From an uncultured Flavobacteriaceae bacterium (GTDB taxonomy: Bacteria; Bacteroidota; Bacteroidia; Flavobacteriales; Flavobacteriaceae): DNA of 64,000 nt. The notes under the pieces were generated by a model. It was not told the origin of the DNA. It made no database searches and saw only the letters and a program-made list of their open reading frames with translations. Positions within the stretch are counted from its first letter, which is position 1. Every line of letters begins with the position of its first letter. Shown here one piece after another: positions 7,652 to 17,757 of this stretch. The stretch is from the NCBI GenBank assembly GCA_943842625.1, contig CALTCK010000012.1:1-64000 (forward strand), written 5' to 3'. Both the position numbers and the translations under genes were made by a program.

Positions 7652-10198
7652 TTAAAATGGATAGTTGATTCCTATGTTATAAACGGCATTCCCAAAATTA
7701 TAATCTGTAAACCATCTGTTTTCTTTTGGGTACGAAGGGTCATAAGTTTTAAAACCTATATCTAACCTAAAAACAAAAAAACCAAAGTCATAACGTAGTC
7801 CAAATCCAGTAGAAATTGCAATATCTTGTAAATCTTTTAAACTTGTAAATGTTTCTTCTGGTTCTGTAATATTATCAAGAGTATTCCAAATATTTCCAGC
7901 ATCAATAAACAGAGCTCCATTAAATGCATCAAATAAATTAAATCGATACTCATTGTTAATAGTTATTTTAAAATTTGCTTCATTAAAATCTAAGACACCA
8001 CCACTACTACCAGGACCTAATTCATAGGCTTGCCATCCTCTGTTGTCATTACCTCCTCCTGCAAAATAACTTCTGGTAAAAGGGATACTTTTACTATTTC
8101 CATAGGGAACTGCAATACCCACAAAACTTCTAAATGCAAATTTATTTTGATAATTTAAATCCCAATGTTTGATGTATTCGGCTTCTGCTTTTATATACTG
8201 AGAATAAGCAACATCATTTATAAGGTAACTTCCTAGGGAATCTTTGGGAGTGTTTATTGCTTTTGCAAATTCGTTAAGTATTAATCCTGCAGATTCTATT
8301 TTCCATCGAATTCTATAGAAGGAGTTGTCTTTTATACTCTCACGTGTATCCTTAGTCCAAGTAAAGTTCATTGCTAAGATTAAGTTATTTTCAGTAAGTC
8401 TTTTTTGTCTTTCAAAAATACTTAAAACATCTTCTTGCTGATCTGAATTAAGGTTTAATGGATTGGTAGTGTCTAAAGATTGAGTCAAAAACTCACTAGT
8501 TTCTCCAGGTATTTGGAGTTGTCTGTTTTCTGGATCATCAAATACATAGTCAGATTCAATGGCTATATCATTTAAACTATTGTAAGAACTAGTATATACA
8601 TTGTAATAATTTTCTGGATTTAAATTTCTTACAAATTGAATATTAAACAAGTCTAGATGATTGGTTATTTTTACTTTAGGCTTCCATCGATAGTTGTAAA
8701 TTAAATTAATATTTTGCCTATCCAAACCAATATTGTTTTGATTTGTAAAACCTATAGTTGCTGAGGTTGACGGTGACATTGATTTTGGTATAAGCTTTTC
8801 TGTTTTTACAGGAAAAATAATCCTAGGGAATATAAGTTTCATATCAGCTCCTATGTCTGAATTGTTAAAAAATCGACTCTCATTATCTCCAGCATCTTTT
8901 GATGAACCAACTCTTCCCTTTGCCGATATTTCGAATATTTCTGCTCGTTTGAAAACATTTCTAATAGAAAATGAGGCTTTAAAACCGATACCAAATTGTT
9001 GGATTGTAGAGGTAAAAGCGTCAAAATCTAAACCTAACGAATATTTTTTACGAGATGTCAATAATACGGTGGCTATTAAATGGGTTCCTGTTGAATCTTT
9101 TGGGTCTTCAACATAGGATATTTTTGGGTACTTAAATATTTTTAAATCACTTATCTGACTGTAGGTTAAACTTCGCTCTGAATCTTTAAAAATTTTTCCT
9201 GGAGAGATAGCGATTGCATCAGTTATTGCTTTTGGGAAATATTTTAATTTGTCATAACTATAAATATGATATCCATTATATTCGATAGAATCAGAGATGG
9301 TCTCATTTCTGTTCTTGTAATTATAATCAGTTACAAGTTGTACTTCACTAATTTTATAAATTTTAAAAGGTTCGGTTCGAGTGGTATCGTTTTCCCTGAT
9401 TTTTTGATCAGGTATTTTATACACAATATTTACTTTATGATTGGTGTTTACGGAGTCTGCTTCAAATTCAATATAACTTGGATCAAAATAATACAAGCCT
9501 GAATTTCTGAAAATTTTAGAAATACGCTCTCGCTCTTTGTTAAAGTCAATTGATGAATACTGATTCCCTTTTATAATTAAAGATTTATTTTGAATGGTTC
9601 CAAACAATGAATCCACAATTGGTGAATTTATTTCTTTTTCAATGGTACCGATTTCATAGGGAGTGTTTTTTTTAATATAATAAGTGATTGCTGCACGTTT
9701 ATTTTTAAGAGTGTCAATTTTAAAGCTAGTTTCGGTATTAAACCACCCAAAACTTGAATAGTAATTATTTATATATTGAAGATTGTTTTCTAACTTTTTT
9801 ATATCAATAATAGTTGGTTGGTTACCAATTTTTTGAAGCCATTTATTGAATCCAATAAAACTTGTAGCCATTTTGTCTACCTGTTTTTTTGAATAGATAT
9901 GATTCATTCTTTTCTCTCTATTGGGCTTATTTTGGAGCCAATTTTGAAATGTAGAATCTGGTTGTGTTTTTGCTAAGTTGAAAAGATGAAGACTCAATGG
10001 TACACCAAGAACTTTTTTATTGGGTTGCTGGTAAATTAAATTTTTAGTTTTGAAGTCTTTATTTATAACACTATCTAAAATTATCGTGTTTTTAGTAAGT
10101 AAATGTTTCTCGCCAGGAACTCGTTTAACCGTATTACAAGAAACAATTACTATAGTTAATCCTAAAAATAATGATATTTTTGTCAGAGTTTGAGTCAA
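7652..10198 (-). CDS. tamL: TamL, outer-membrane BamA/TamA-family lipoprotein
   Basis: An Omp85-superfamily protein: N-terminal POTRA-type domains, then a C-terminal 16-strand beta-barrel ending in a terminal Phe (GINYPF). A lipoprotein signal with Cys21 (VIVSC) marks it as the Bacteroidetes variant TamL, which is thought to help lipid or protein assembly in the outer membrane. It has 848 residues. TamL is often found beside tamB, which is not in this window. The start is a TTG: no ATG lies between the upstream in-frame stop and the signal peptide. The promoter overlaps the beginning of the divergent trmH-type gene. Confidence 0.9.
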   Translation of the reverse strand: MTQTLTKISLFLGLTIVIVSCNTVKRVPGEKHLLTKNTIILDSVINKDFKTKNLIYQQPNKKVLGVPLSLHLFNLAKTQPDSTFQNWLQNKPNREKRMNHIYSKKQVDKMATSFIGFNKWLQKIGNQPTIIDIKKLENNLQYINNYYSSFGWFNTETSFKIDTLKNKRAAITYYIKKNTPYEIGTIEKEINSPIVDSLFGTIQNKSLIIKGNQYSSIDFNKERERISKIFRNSGLYYFDPSYIEFEADSVNTNHKVNIVYKIPDQKIRENDTTRTEPFKIYKISEVQLVTDYNYKNRNETISDSIEYNGYHIYSYDKLKYFPKAITDAIAISPGKIFKDSERSLTYSQISDLKIFKYPKISYVEDPKDSTGTHLIATVLLTSRKKYSLGLDFDAFTSTIQQFGIGFKASFSIRNVFKRAEIFEISAKGRVGSSKDAGDNESRFFNNSDIGADMKLIFPRIIFPVKTEKLIPKSMSPSTSATIGFTNQNNIGLDRQNINLIYNYRWKPKVKITNHLDLFNIQFVRNLNPENYYNVYTSSYNSLNDIAIESDYVFDDPENRQLQIPGETSEFLTQSLDTTNPLNLNSDQQEDVLSIFERQKRLTENNLILAMNFTWTKDTRESIKDNSFYRIRWKIESAGLILNEFAKAINTPKDSLGSYLINDVAYSQYIKAEAEYIKHWDLNYQNKFAFRSFVGIAVPYGNSKSIPFTRSYFAGGGNDNRGWQAYELGPGSSGGVLDFNEANFKITINNEYRFNLFDAFNGALFIDAGNIWNTLDNITEPEETFTSLKDLQDIAISTGFGLRYDFGFFVFRLDIGFKTYDPSYPKENRWFTDYNFGNAVYNIGINYPF

Positions 10199-10218
10199 AT
10201 TCCTTTATTTAATAACTT

Positions 10219-10251
10219 CAAAAATACATTATTTTGATAAGCAAAAGTCAA
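10219..10251 (-). promoter_or_regulatory. Promoter of tamL
   Basis: Minus-strand TATTTTTG at 10219-10226, with a TTG at 10249-10251, 22 bases upstream. The -33 part lies inside the coding start of the divergent methyltransferase gene. The predicted leader is about 15 bases. Confidence 0.5.
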
Positions 10252-10959
10252 ATTAAATTAATAAGAAGCTTACAGCAAAAAAAGTATCGTAGTAAATTAA
10301 AATTATTTGTTGCAGAGGGGCCAAAAGTTATCAATGAGCTATTGACGGCGAAATTTAAATTACATTCTTTATATGCTACCGTCGAGGATCTATTTACAGG
10401 CGTCAATTCTGAAATAATTTCTGATGAAGAAATTTCAAGAATTAGTTTTTTGAAAAATGCCAATAATTCGGTTGCTATTTTTAATATTCCAGAACAAAAA
10501 AAGCATAAAAAAGAAGGGATAACTCTACTTTTAGATTCAATTAGAGACCCTGGTAATCTCGGAACCATAATAAGGTTGTCCGATTGGTTTAATGTAACTA
10601 ATATAGTTTGTTCGTCAGATAGTGTAGATTGTTTTAATCCTAAAGTTATTCAAGCTACTATGGGCTCTATATCAAGGGTAAGTATTAGTTATTGTGATTT
10701 GACAGAATACTTGTCTTTTAACGATCTTCCTGTTTATGCTGGGACCATGGATGGAAAAAATATTTATAAAAAAAAATTACCAGAAAATGCAATTGTTATT
10801 GTAGGAAATGAAGCAAATGGAATTTCAGATGCCCTATTAAATCTTACTACACATAAAATCGCAATCCCTCGATTTGGCGACAATCATCAAACGGAGAGTC
10901 TAAATGTTGCTATAGCTACTGCAATATTATTTAGTGAATTTAAAAGATTTACTGAATAG
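10234..10959 (+). CDS. TrmH/SpoU-family RNA methyltransferase
   Basis: A SAM-dependent 2'-O-methyltransferase of the SPOUT class, probably acting on tRNA or rRNA; the exact target is unknown. It has 241 residues. An N-terminal substrate-binding domain is followed by the trefoil-knot domain, with motif 1 at about 90-108 (SIRDPGNLGTIIR), motif 2 near 187 (VGNEANGIS) and motif 3 near 217 (TESLNVAIATAI). The start is TTG: upstream there is only a stop, and relatives begin M-x-SKxQIKLI, matching MISKSQIKLI here. The 3' end overlaps porT by 11 bases in convergent orientation. Confidence 0.93.
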   Translation: MISKSQIKLIRSLQQKKYRSKLKLFVAEGPKVINELLTAKFKLHSLYATVEDLFTGVNSEIISDEEISRISFLKNANNSVAIFNIPEQKKHKKEGITLLLDSIRDPGNLGTIIRLSDWFNVTNIVCSSDSVDCFNPKVIQATMGSISRVSISYCDLTEYLSFNDLPVYAGTMDGKNIYKKKLPENAIVIVGNEANGISDALLNLTTHKIAIPRFGDNHQTESLNVAIATAILFSEFKRFTE

Positions 10960-11656
10960 TAAAATTAATGAATACTCCTCGAGAGATCATTTTTTCAATG
11001 TTTTTTGTCCAACCACTATTTGGGTTTTTATCTCTAACTAATTGATCGTTAAGCCCAAAAACACCCCGAATTGAGGGAGTAAATTTAAAATAATAAAGAT
11101 AAATATCGATTCCAAATCCCAACTCATAACTAAAATTACTGCTGGTGGACCTGAATGTTCCTGTTGCGTTATCTTCAGGGTTATCTTCGTTACTTGCCAA
11201 ATTAAAAGAGGTGGAAAAGCCTCCGATCAAAAAGGGTTTAATATTATTCAATCTTTTTGTAGACACTTTTAAAAGCAAAGGGATATGAATATAGGTAGCT
11301 TTAACTTCTCTTAAATTATCTTTTGGGTCTGTAAATCCTGGAAAAACAAGATTTCTTTTTGTGAAGCTTAACCCAGGTTCTAGCCTTAAGTCAAAGTAGT
11401 TACTGATTCGTAAGTTTCCTAACAAACCTACATTAAAACCACTTTCTCCAGAAACTAAAATATCGGTATTATCCCCCTGGTTTTGCTCTTTGTAATCAAA
11501 ATAATAATCGTAATTATTAAAACCAAGATAATAGCCCCATGACAATGTTTTTTTATCAATATTAGCTCTATTAAGAATTCTTTCTTTACTAAATAATTGT
11601 GCCTTTGCAGTTTGTGCAATTAGCAATATCAAAAGAAAAATAACTATTTTTTTCAT
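10949..11656 (-). CDS. porT: PorT-family protein, type IX secretion
   Basis: An outer-membrane beta-barrel protein required for type IX secretion and gliding in relatives, where it is called PorT or SprT. It has 235 residues, with a signal peptide ending near TAKAQ and then an all-beta barrel. The setting ubiE-porT next to a SpoU-type methyltransferase is the known flavobacterial arrangement. The ATG overlaps the ubiE stop as TAATG, so translation is probably coupled. The exact role in the secretion machine is not known from sequence. Confidence 0.88.
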   Translation of the reverse strand: MKKIVIFLLILLIAQTAKAQLFSKERILNRANIDKKTLSWGYYLGFNNYDYYFDYKEQNQGDNTDILVSGESGFNVGLLGNLRISNYFDLRLEPGLSFTKRNLVFPGFTDPKDNLREVKATYIHIPLLLKVSTKRLNNIKPFLIGGFSTSFNLASNEDNPEDNATGTFRSTSSNFSYELGFGIDIYLYYFKFTPSIRGVFGLNDQLVRDKNPNSGWTKNIEKMISRGVFINFTIQ

Positions 11657-12396
11657 TATGATTTGGTGGCAGTATAGATGGTCGCTACGCCAAAAGTTTG
11701 TGGTTTGTTTTTCACATTTATAAACCCAATTTTTTGTAAAATATTGTTGAGTCTGGTCCCATAAGGAAAAATTGATGCACTTTCACTGAGGTAATTGTAG
11801 GCTACTTTATCTTTTGAAAATAGTTTTCCAATAATAGGAAGTAGTATTTTTGAATGAAATTGATATCCCTGTTTATATGGAAATTTTGTTGGTACAGAAG
11901 TCTCAAGAATAATTAAAAGTCCGTTTGGTTTTAAAACTCTTAAAATTTCTGATAGACCTTTTTCTAAATTATCAAAATTTCTAATACCAAAAGAAACTGT
12001 TATTGCACTAAAACTATTTTTATCGAAGGGCAATGCTTCAGAATCACCTTTGATAAAATTAATTTTACTTTCTAACTTAGTATCAATGACCTTTTTTTTA
12101 GCAACAGATAGCATTCCCTCAGACAAATCCAATCCTATGATTTCAGAAGCTTCAGTTTTTTCAGCAAATTTTATAGCTAAGTCTCCGGTACCAGTTGCGA
12201 TGTCTAAAATACTTTCCGGTTGGTGTTGTATTATATATTTTAAAACTTTTTTTCTCCATTTTAAATCGGTTCCAAAAGAAATTAAACGATTTAGACCATC
12301 ATAATTTCCAGAGATGGTGTCAAACATTTTCTCTACTTGTTCTTTTTTGTTTAAACTTGAGTCTTTATATGGAGTAACTTTTTTATCTAATGTCAT
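11656..12396 (-). CDS. ubiE: Demethylmenaquinone methyltransferase
   Basis: SAM-dependent C-methylation of demethylmenaquinone, the last step of menaquinone synthesis. The 246-residue protein has VEKMFDTISGNYDGLNRL at the N-terminus, SAM motif I DIATGTGD at 65-72, and the SFGIRNFDNLEKGLSE signature. The ATG at 12396 is chosen. A longer reading frame reaching 12564 would run through the trkA promoter and trkA start and adds residues foreign to the family. The product supplies the quinone used by Na+-NQR elsewhere in the window. Confidence 0.96.
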   Translation of the reverse strand: MTLDKKVTPYKDSSLNKKEQVEKMFDTISGNYDGLNRLISFGTDLKWRKKVLKYIIQHQPESILDIATGTGDLAIKFAEKTEASEIIGLDLSEGMLSVAKKKVIDTKLESKINFIKGDSEALPFDKNSFSAITVSFGIRNFDNLEKGLSEILRVLKPNGLLIILETSVPTKFPYKQGYQFHSKILLPIIGKLFSKDKVAYNYLSESASIFPYGTRLNNILQKIGFINVKNKPQTFGVATIYTATKS

Positions 12397-12472
12397 AGCG
12401 GCTGTAAAATTACATATTTTTTGGAATATGTATATATGTTTTAACCAAAATAGATTTGTGATTTCCAAAGAG

Positions 12473-12500
12473 TTGGTTTTATTTAATTTCAATACATTTG
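12473..12500 (+). promoter_or_regulatory. Promoter of trkA-trkH
   Basis: TTG at 12473-12475, 17 bases, then TACATTTG at 12493-12500: a full match to the flavobacterial TTG-N17-23-TAnnTTTG consensus. The predicted start of transcription is near 12506, giving a leader of about 17 bases. Confidence 0.75.
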
Positions 12501-12522
12501 TAGTCTTAATCATTATTTTATT

Positions 12523-13872
12523 ATGAAAATAATTATTGCAGGTGCGGGTGAGGTAGGATTTCATTTGGCAAAATTATTATCTTACGAATCACAAGAAATT
12601 ACGTTAATTGACCAAAAGAAGGAAAATCTTTTATTTGCAGAAACCTATTTAGATATTAGGGTTTTAGTTGGTGACTCTACATCTATTAAAACTCTTAATG
12701 AAGCAAATGCAGCAGATGCTGATATGTTTATAGGTGTTACAACTATGCAAGCTATAAATTTAACATCTTGTTTTTTAGCTAAGCAATTAGGAACTAAAAA
12801 AACTATAGCTAGAATATCAAATACTGAATATATCAAATCTAAAAATAATTTAAATTTTTCCTCATTTGGAATTGATGAGTTAATATCACCAGAATCTTTA
12901 GCATCTGATGAAATTGATTTAGTTATAAACCAATCTGAATTTAATGATACTTTTGAATTTGAAAACGGTGCTTTAACTACCCTTGGTATAGTATTATCTG
13001 CATCAGCTGATCTTATTGGTAAAACTGTAGCTGAATCTGCTAATTTTTTTCCTGAAAATCATTTTTTTCCGATAGCTATAAAAAGAAATAATAAAACAAT
13101 TATTCCTAGAGGTGATACTATTTTTTATATTGGTGATTATGTTGTATTTATGACTACAAAAGGCGGAGGTGATGAGCTTCGTAAACTTTCTGGAAGAGAT
13201 AGTGTTGAGATTCGTAATGTCATGATTCTTGGAGGTAGTAGAATTGGAAGAAAAGTAGCAAACAATTTATCCAATAATGACTTTAGTGTTACATTATTTG
13301 AAAAGAATAAAGAAAAAGCTGAAAATTTAGCAGAAATCTTACCCCAAGCCTTGATTATTTTAGGTGATGGAACTAATGTTGAGTTATTAGATGAAGAAAA
13401 TTTAAATCAAATGGATGCATTTATTTCTGTAACTGGAAATTCTGAAACTAATATTATGTCCTGTTTAGTGGCTAAATCGAGAGGTATTAAAAAAACAATA
13501 GCATTGGTTGATAATATGTATTATTATAAACTTGCTCAATCTATAGGTGTTGATACACTTATTAATAAAAAACTTTTGGCAGCAAACAGTATATTTAAAT
13601 ATATTAGAAGAGGAGAAGTTGTTGCAATATCTCAATTGAGTAATATGAATGCAGAATTATTAGAGTTTGTTGTTAATGATAATTCTATGATTTGTAATAA
13701 ATATATTAAAAATCTTAAATTTCCAAGAGCTGCAATAATTAGTGGAGTAATTAGAAATGGTGAAGGTTTAGTCGTTCTAGGAAACTTTAAAATATTAAAA
13801 AACGACAGAGTTGTAGTATGTTGTGAAATTAAGGTTATCAAAAAAATAGAACGCTTTTTTTATTCTAAGTAA
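12523..13872 (+). CDS. trkA: Trk potassium uptake regulatory subunit TrkA
   Basis: Cytoplasmic gating ring of the Trk potassium channel, binding NAD(H) and adenine nucleotides. It has 449 residues in two halves, each a Rossmann RCK domain plus a TrkA-C domain. The first nucleotide loop is GAGEVGFHLA at residues 6-15 and the second is LGGSRIGRKVANNL. The gap to trkH is 2 bases, so the two are co-transcribed from the consensus promoter just upstream. Confidence 0.97.
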   Translation: MKIIIAGAGEVGFHLAKLLSYESQEITLIDQKKENLLFAETYLDIRVLVGDSTSIKTLNEANAADADMFIGVTTMQAINLTSCFLAKQLGTKKTIARISNTEYIKSKNNLNFSSFGIDELISPESLASDEIDLVINQSEFNDTFEFENGALTTLGIVLSASADLIGKTVAESANFFPENHFFPIAIKRNNKTIIPRGDTIFYIGDYVVFMTTKGGGDELRKLSGRDSVEIRNVMILGGSRIGRKVANNLSNNDFSVTLFEKNKEKAENLAEILPQALIILGDGTNVELLDEENLNQMDAFISVTGNSETNIMSCLVAKSRGIKKTIALVDNMYYYKLAQSIGVDTLINKKLLAANSIFKYIRRGEVVAISQLSNMNAELLEFVVNDNSMICNKYIKNLKFPRAAIISGVIRNGEGLVVLGNFKILKNDRVVVCCEIKVIKKIERFFYSK

Positions 13873-13874
13873 TT

Positions 13875-15365
13875 ATGAAAAAAGTAAATTATAAAATCAT
13901 TTTCTATTTTATTGGTGTGTTACTCATGTTTAATGGAGGTTTCATGTTTTTGGCATCTTTATTAAGTTATTTTTACGATGATGGAATAACTAAAAGTTTA
14001 ATTTTATCTGGTTTTATAGTTTTTACTTTAGGTACTATTAGTTTTAGGTTTAACAAAAATTTTGATAAACAATTAAATAAAAAAGAAGGGTATATTGTAG
14101 TTATCCTTGGCTGGATTATTATGATTTTATCTGGTACAATTCCTTATTTATTTACTGGTACAATAAATGGTTTTTCAAATATTATTTTTGAAACAACATC
14201 TGGCTATACAACAACCGGAGCAACTATAATTGATTCAATAGAGTCATTACCATATGGAATAATATTTTGGAGAAGTATTACTCATTGGATAGGAGGTATG
14301 GGGATTATAGTATTAGCTATTGCAATTTTACCACTTTTAGGGATTGGGGGCATGCAATTATTCTCAGCAGAAGCACCAGGCCCAAGCACAGATAAATTAC
14401 ACCCAAGAATTACAGATACTGCTAAAAGATTATGGTTAATCTATTTTGGTTTTACTTTATTAGAAACAATTCTTTTGACTGTTTTTGGTATGTCATTTTT
14501 TGATGCAATTAATCATTCTATGAGTAATATTGCCTCAGGAGGTTTTTCTACAAAAGATAGCAGTTTAGCTTATTGGAACTCTCAACCTATAATTCAATAT
14601 ATAGTAATTATATTTATGTTTATAGCGGGTACAAACTTTGTCCTTAGCTATTATATTTTTAAGGGAAAATTTGATAAGCTAAGATCGGATGAAGAATTTA
14701 AACTTTATTTCAAGCTTATTCTATTTTTTACTTTTATAGTGGCATTAATTATATTTTTTAATTCATCTTTACTTATAGATGGTGATCAATCTCTATTTAC
14801 AGAAATTGAAGGTGTTTTCAGACATTCTTTATTTCAGGTTGTCTCAATAATAACAACAACAGGATTTGTAACATCTGATTATACAGCCTGGACTCCATTT
14901 TTACTTCTTATTTTCTTTGGCTTAATGTTTATAGGGGGTTCGGCAGGAAGTACGTCAGGAGGTTTTAAAATCGTTAGACACCTATTAATTATAAAAAATG
15001 GTTTTTTAGAGTTTAAAAGAATTCTTCACCCAAATGCAATAGTTCCAACAATATATAATAATAAATCTGTTGGAACTGAAATTATTTATAACGTTTTGGG
15101 CTTTTTTATAATTTACATGCTAACATTTATGATCGGAGCACTAGGCTTTTCATTATTTGGTTTAAATTTTGAATCAGCTTTGGGCGTATCTGCATCTAGT
15201 CTGGGAAATGTTGGACCTTCAATTGGTGAATTTGGACCAATGAAAACTTTTAGCCAAATGTCACAACCAGCAAAGTTGTGGTCTTCTTTTTTAATGTTAG
15301 TTGGTAGACTTGAGTTATTTACAGTTTTAATAATTTTGACACCCTACTTTTGGAAGAATAGATAA
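13875..15365 (+). CDS. trkH: Trk potassium uptake transmembrane subunit TrkH
   Basis: Pore-forming subunit that carries K+ across the inner membrane. It has 496 residues and many hydrophobic segments. All four selectivity-filter loops can be seen: TSGYTTTGATI, IASGGFSTKD, ITTTGFVTSD and SSLGNVGPS. The GGSAGSTSGG segment in the third repeat is the gating loop. It ends 10 bases before the convergent aminotransferase gene. Confidence 0.97.
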   Translation: MKKVNYKIIFYFIGVLLMFNGGFMFLASLLSYFYDDGITKSLILSGFIVFTLGTISFRFNKNFDKQLNKKEGYIVVILGWIIMILSGTIPYLFTGTINGFSNIIFETTSGYTTTGATIIDSIESLPYGIIFWRSITHWIGGMGIIVLAIAILPLLGIGGMQLFSAEAPGPSTDKLHPRITDTAKRLWLIYFGFTLLETILLTVFGMSFFDAINHSMSNIASGGFSTKDSSLAYWNSQPIIQYIVIIFMFIAGTNFVLSYYIFKGKFDKLRSDEEFKLYFKLILFFTFIVALIIFFNSSLLIDGDQSLFTEIEGVFRHSLFQVVSIITTTGFVTSDYTAWTPFLLLIFFGLMFIGGSAGSTSGGFKIVRHLLIIKNGFLEFKRILHPNAIVPTIYNNKSVGTEIIYNVLGFFIIYMLTFMIGALGFSLFGLNFESALGVSASSLGNVGPSIGEFGPMKTFSQMSQPAKLWSSFLMLVGRLELFTVLIILTPYFWKNR

Positions 15366-15375
15366 TATTTTTAAA

Positions 15376-16563
15376 TTAAACTATAGCTCTCTTAATTCTT
15401 TTACAAGCCTCCTCGATAGCTTCTTCTGATGCTGCATAAGAAATTCGGATACAATTAGGGTTTCCAAAAGCCTCTCCAGTTACCGTAGCAACATTCGCTT
15501 TTTCTAGTAAATACATTGAAAAATCTGAGGCTGTATTGATGGTTGTTCCTTTTATAATTTTTCCGAAATAATAGGATATGTCAGGAAAGACGTAGAACGC
15601 GCCTTGTGGTTGGTTGGTTTTAAAACCTGGTATTTCTGCTATTAATTCTAATATTAATTTTCTTCGCTCTTTGAAAGCATCGATCATATATTTTATTTTT
15701 TCAGGAGGACTTTCTAGGGCAGTTATGGTTGCCTGTTGCGCAATACAATTTGCTCCACTAGTAATTTGACCTTGCATTTTATTACAGGCTCTAGCTATCC
15801 AATCTGGAGCTCCTATGTATCCAATTCTCCATCCAGTCATTGAATACGCCTTTGAGACTCCATTGACAACTACGGTCCGATTGTACATGTCTTCGAAAAC
15901 TGCCATAGAGGTATGTTGTCCTGTAAAATTGATGTGCTCATATATTTCATCACTAATTACGATAATTTCAGGATAATCAATTAAAACGTCTGCCAATGCT
16001 CTTAATTCTTCTCTAGAATACACAGAACCACTCGGATTACACGGAGAACTATAAATCATCATTTTTGTTTTCGAGCTTATGGATGCTTTTAAGCTTTCGG
16101 GAGTTATTTTAAAATCAGATTCTATAGAAGTCGATATTTCAACAGGAACTCCGCCTGCTAATTTACTTATATCACTATAACTAACCCAGTAAGGTGCAGG
16201 TAAGAGCACTTCATCTCCTTCATTTAAAAGAACCATAGCTAGGTTTGCGAGTGATTGTTTAGCTCCAGTAGAAACGACTATTTGATTGGGTGTATAAACT
16301 AAATCATTATCACGTTTGAATTTTGTGATAATAGCATTTTTCAAATCACCATATCCATCAACAGGAGTGTACGAATGATAGTTATCTTTTACTGCTTCTA
16401 TAGCGGCTTCTTTCACAAATTCAGGAATATTAAAATCTGGTTCACCAAGGCTTAGTCCTATAATATCTTTTCCTTCTTCTCTTAACTCTCTGGCTTTTGC
16501 AGCCATCGCTAAAGTGGCAGAAGTTGCCATGGCATTAATTCTTTTTGAAAGGTTTGGATTCAT
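15376..16563 (-). CDS. Aspartate-type aminotransferase, class I
   Basis: A PLP-dependent aminotransferase, probably aspartate/2-oxoglutarate. It has 395 residues, with LGEPDFNIPEF near the N-terminus and NPSGSVYS. The PLP lysine lies at about 237 in SKAYSMTGWR, and substrate-binding Arg in NCIRISYA near the C-terminus. It starts 7 bases after the desaturase stop, so the two form an operon. Substrate choice cannot be fixed from sequence. Confidence 0.93.
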   Translation of the reverse strand: MNPNLSKRINAMATSATLAMAAKARELREEGKDIIGLSLGEPDFNIPEFVKEAAIEAVKDNYHSYTPVDGYGDLKNAIITKFKRDNDLVYTPNQIVVSTGAKQSLANLAMVLLNEGDEVLLPAPYWVSYSDISKLAGGVPVEISTSIESDFKITPESLKASISSKTKMMIYSSPCNPSGSVYSREELRALADVLIDYPEIIVISDEIYEHINFTGQHTSMAVFEDMYNRTVVVNGVSKAYSMTGWRIGYIGAPDWIARACNKMQGQITSGANCIAQQATITALESPPEKIKYMIDAFKERRKLILELIAEIPGFKTNQPQGAFYVFPDISYYFGKIIKGTTINTASDFSMYLLEKANVATVTGEAFGNPNCIRISYAASEEAIEEACKRIKRAIV

Positions 16564-16570
16564 TTTGTAA

Positions 16571-17671
16571 TTATATCGTTAAAGCTGGTTTTTCGCCTAA
16601 GGATTTTAATTGTTTGAAGTGCTCTAGGATAGCTTTTCTTGTTGTTTTATATTCGTTGTAGGGCAAGTTAAATTCCAATGCAGTTTCTTTTACAATTTTT
16701 GCAATTTTCCCATAATGAATATGAGATATATGCGGAAAAACATGATGCTCTACTTGATGATTTAAACCTCCGGTATACCAGGAAATAAATTTATTTGTTG
16801 GCGCAAAATTTGCAGTTGTATAAAATTGATGTATGGCCCAAGTATGTTTCATGTTTCCATTTTTGTCCGGCAATGGCATGTCAGTTTTTGGAACCACATG
16901 AGCCAATTGAAATACGACACTTAAAATGATACCTGCTGTATAATGCATTACAAAAAAACCAATAAAAACTTTCCACCAAGCTATATCCAACACTAAAAGA
17001 GGTAGTACTATCCAAATTGCATAGTAGACTATTTTTGAAATAATAAGCTTAGTCCATTCAGTCGCAGGATTTGGAAATTTACCATAAGATAATTTTCGTT
17101 TCAGATAATTATTCATCTGCTTAAAATCGGTTGTAATTGCCCAATTAATTGTCAATAACCCATATAAGAAAAAAGAATAATATTTTTGAAATTTGTGGAT
17201 GTTGAACCATTTTGAATGTTTTGAAAAGCGTATGATTCTTCCAGCATCAATATCCTCATCTTGACCTTTAATATTCGTAAAAGTGTGATGTAAAACATTA
17301 TGTTGTACTTTCCAATTGTAAACATTACCAGCTAATATATAAATACTACTTCCCATTAATTTATTTACCCATTTTTTACTCGAAAAAGAATCATGATTGC
17401 TGTCGTGCATCACATTCATTCCAACACCGGCCATTCCTATTCCAATAACAACAGTTAATAAGAGTAATACCCATTGAGGCATATCTATTGTTAATATAAG
17501 TATTAATGGAACAAAAAACATTGAAAACATTATTACGGCCTTGATATATAACTTCCAATTACCAGTTTTTACAATATTTTTTTCTTTAAAGTATTGGTTT
17601 ACTCTTTTGTTTAATGTTTTAAAAAACTTTGTAGAGTCTGATCTAGAAAAACTTACTTGTTTATAGTTCAA
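16571..17671 (-). CDS. Membrane fatty-acid desaturase
   Basis: A di-iron integral membrane desaturase that puts a double bond into acyl chains. It has 366 residues and about four membrane segments. The three histidine boxes are HDSNHD (89-94), HNVLHH (124-129) and QVEHH (306-310). The Gln at the head of the third box is typical of the front-end (delta-5/delta-6-like) group. The start is TTG, since a stop lies just upstream and MNYKQVSFSRSDS fits the family start. It may adjust membrane fluidity. Confidence 0.92.
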   Translation of the reverse strand: MNYKQVSFSRSDSTKFFKTLNKRVNQYFKEKNIVKTGNWKLYIKAVIMFSMFFVPLILILTIDMPQWVLLLLTVVIGIGMAGVGMNVMHDSNHDSFSSKKWVNKLMGSSIYILAGNVYNWKVQHNVLHHTFTNIKGQDEDIDAGRIIRFSKHSKWFNIHKFQKYYSFFLYGLLTINWAITTDFKQMNNYLKRKLSYGKFPNPATEWTKLIISKIVYYAIWIVLPLLVLDIAWWKVFIGFFVMHYTAGIILSVVFQLAHVVPKTDMPLPDKNGNMKHTWAIHQFYTTANFAPTNKFISWYTGGLNHQVEHHVFPHISHIHYGKIAKIVKETALEFNLPYNEYKTTRKAILEHFKQLKSLGEKPALTI

Positions 17672-17695
17672 AATTTATGATTTTTATTAGAATTA

Positions 17696-17703
17696 CAAAT
17701 TTA
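17696..17703 (-). promoter_or_regulatory. -7 element upstream of the desaturase gene
   Basis: TAAATTTG on the minus strand, 24 bases before the TTG start. No convincing -33 TTG is seen. Confidence 0.45.
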
Positions 17704-17757
17704 CATTTCTTTAATGAATAACGAATATTTCCTTAGGTTATTTTTAACAAAGATAAG

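Noticed and set aside
12397-12564. N-terminal extension of ubiE
   Set aside because: It would cross the trkA promoter and start, and adds residues not found in the family; the ATG at 12396 gives a normal protein.
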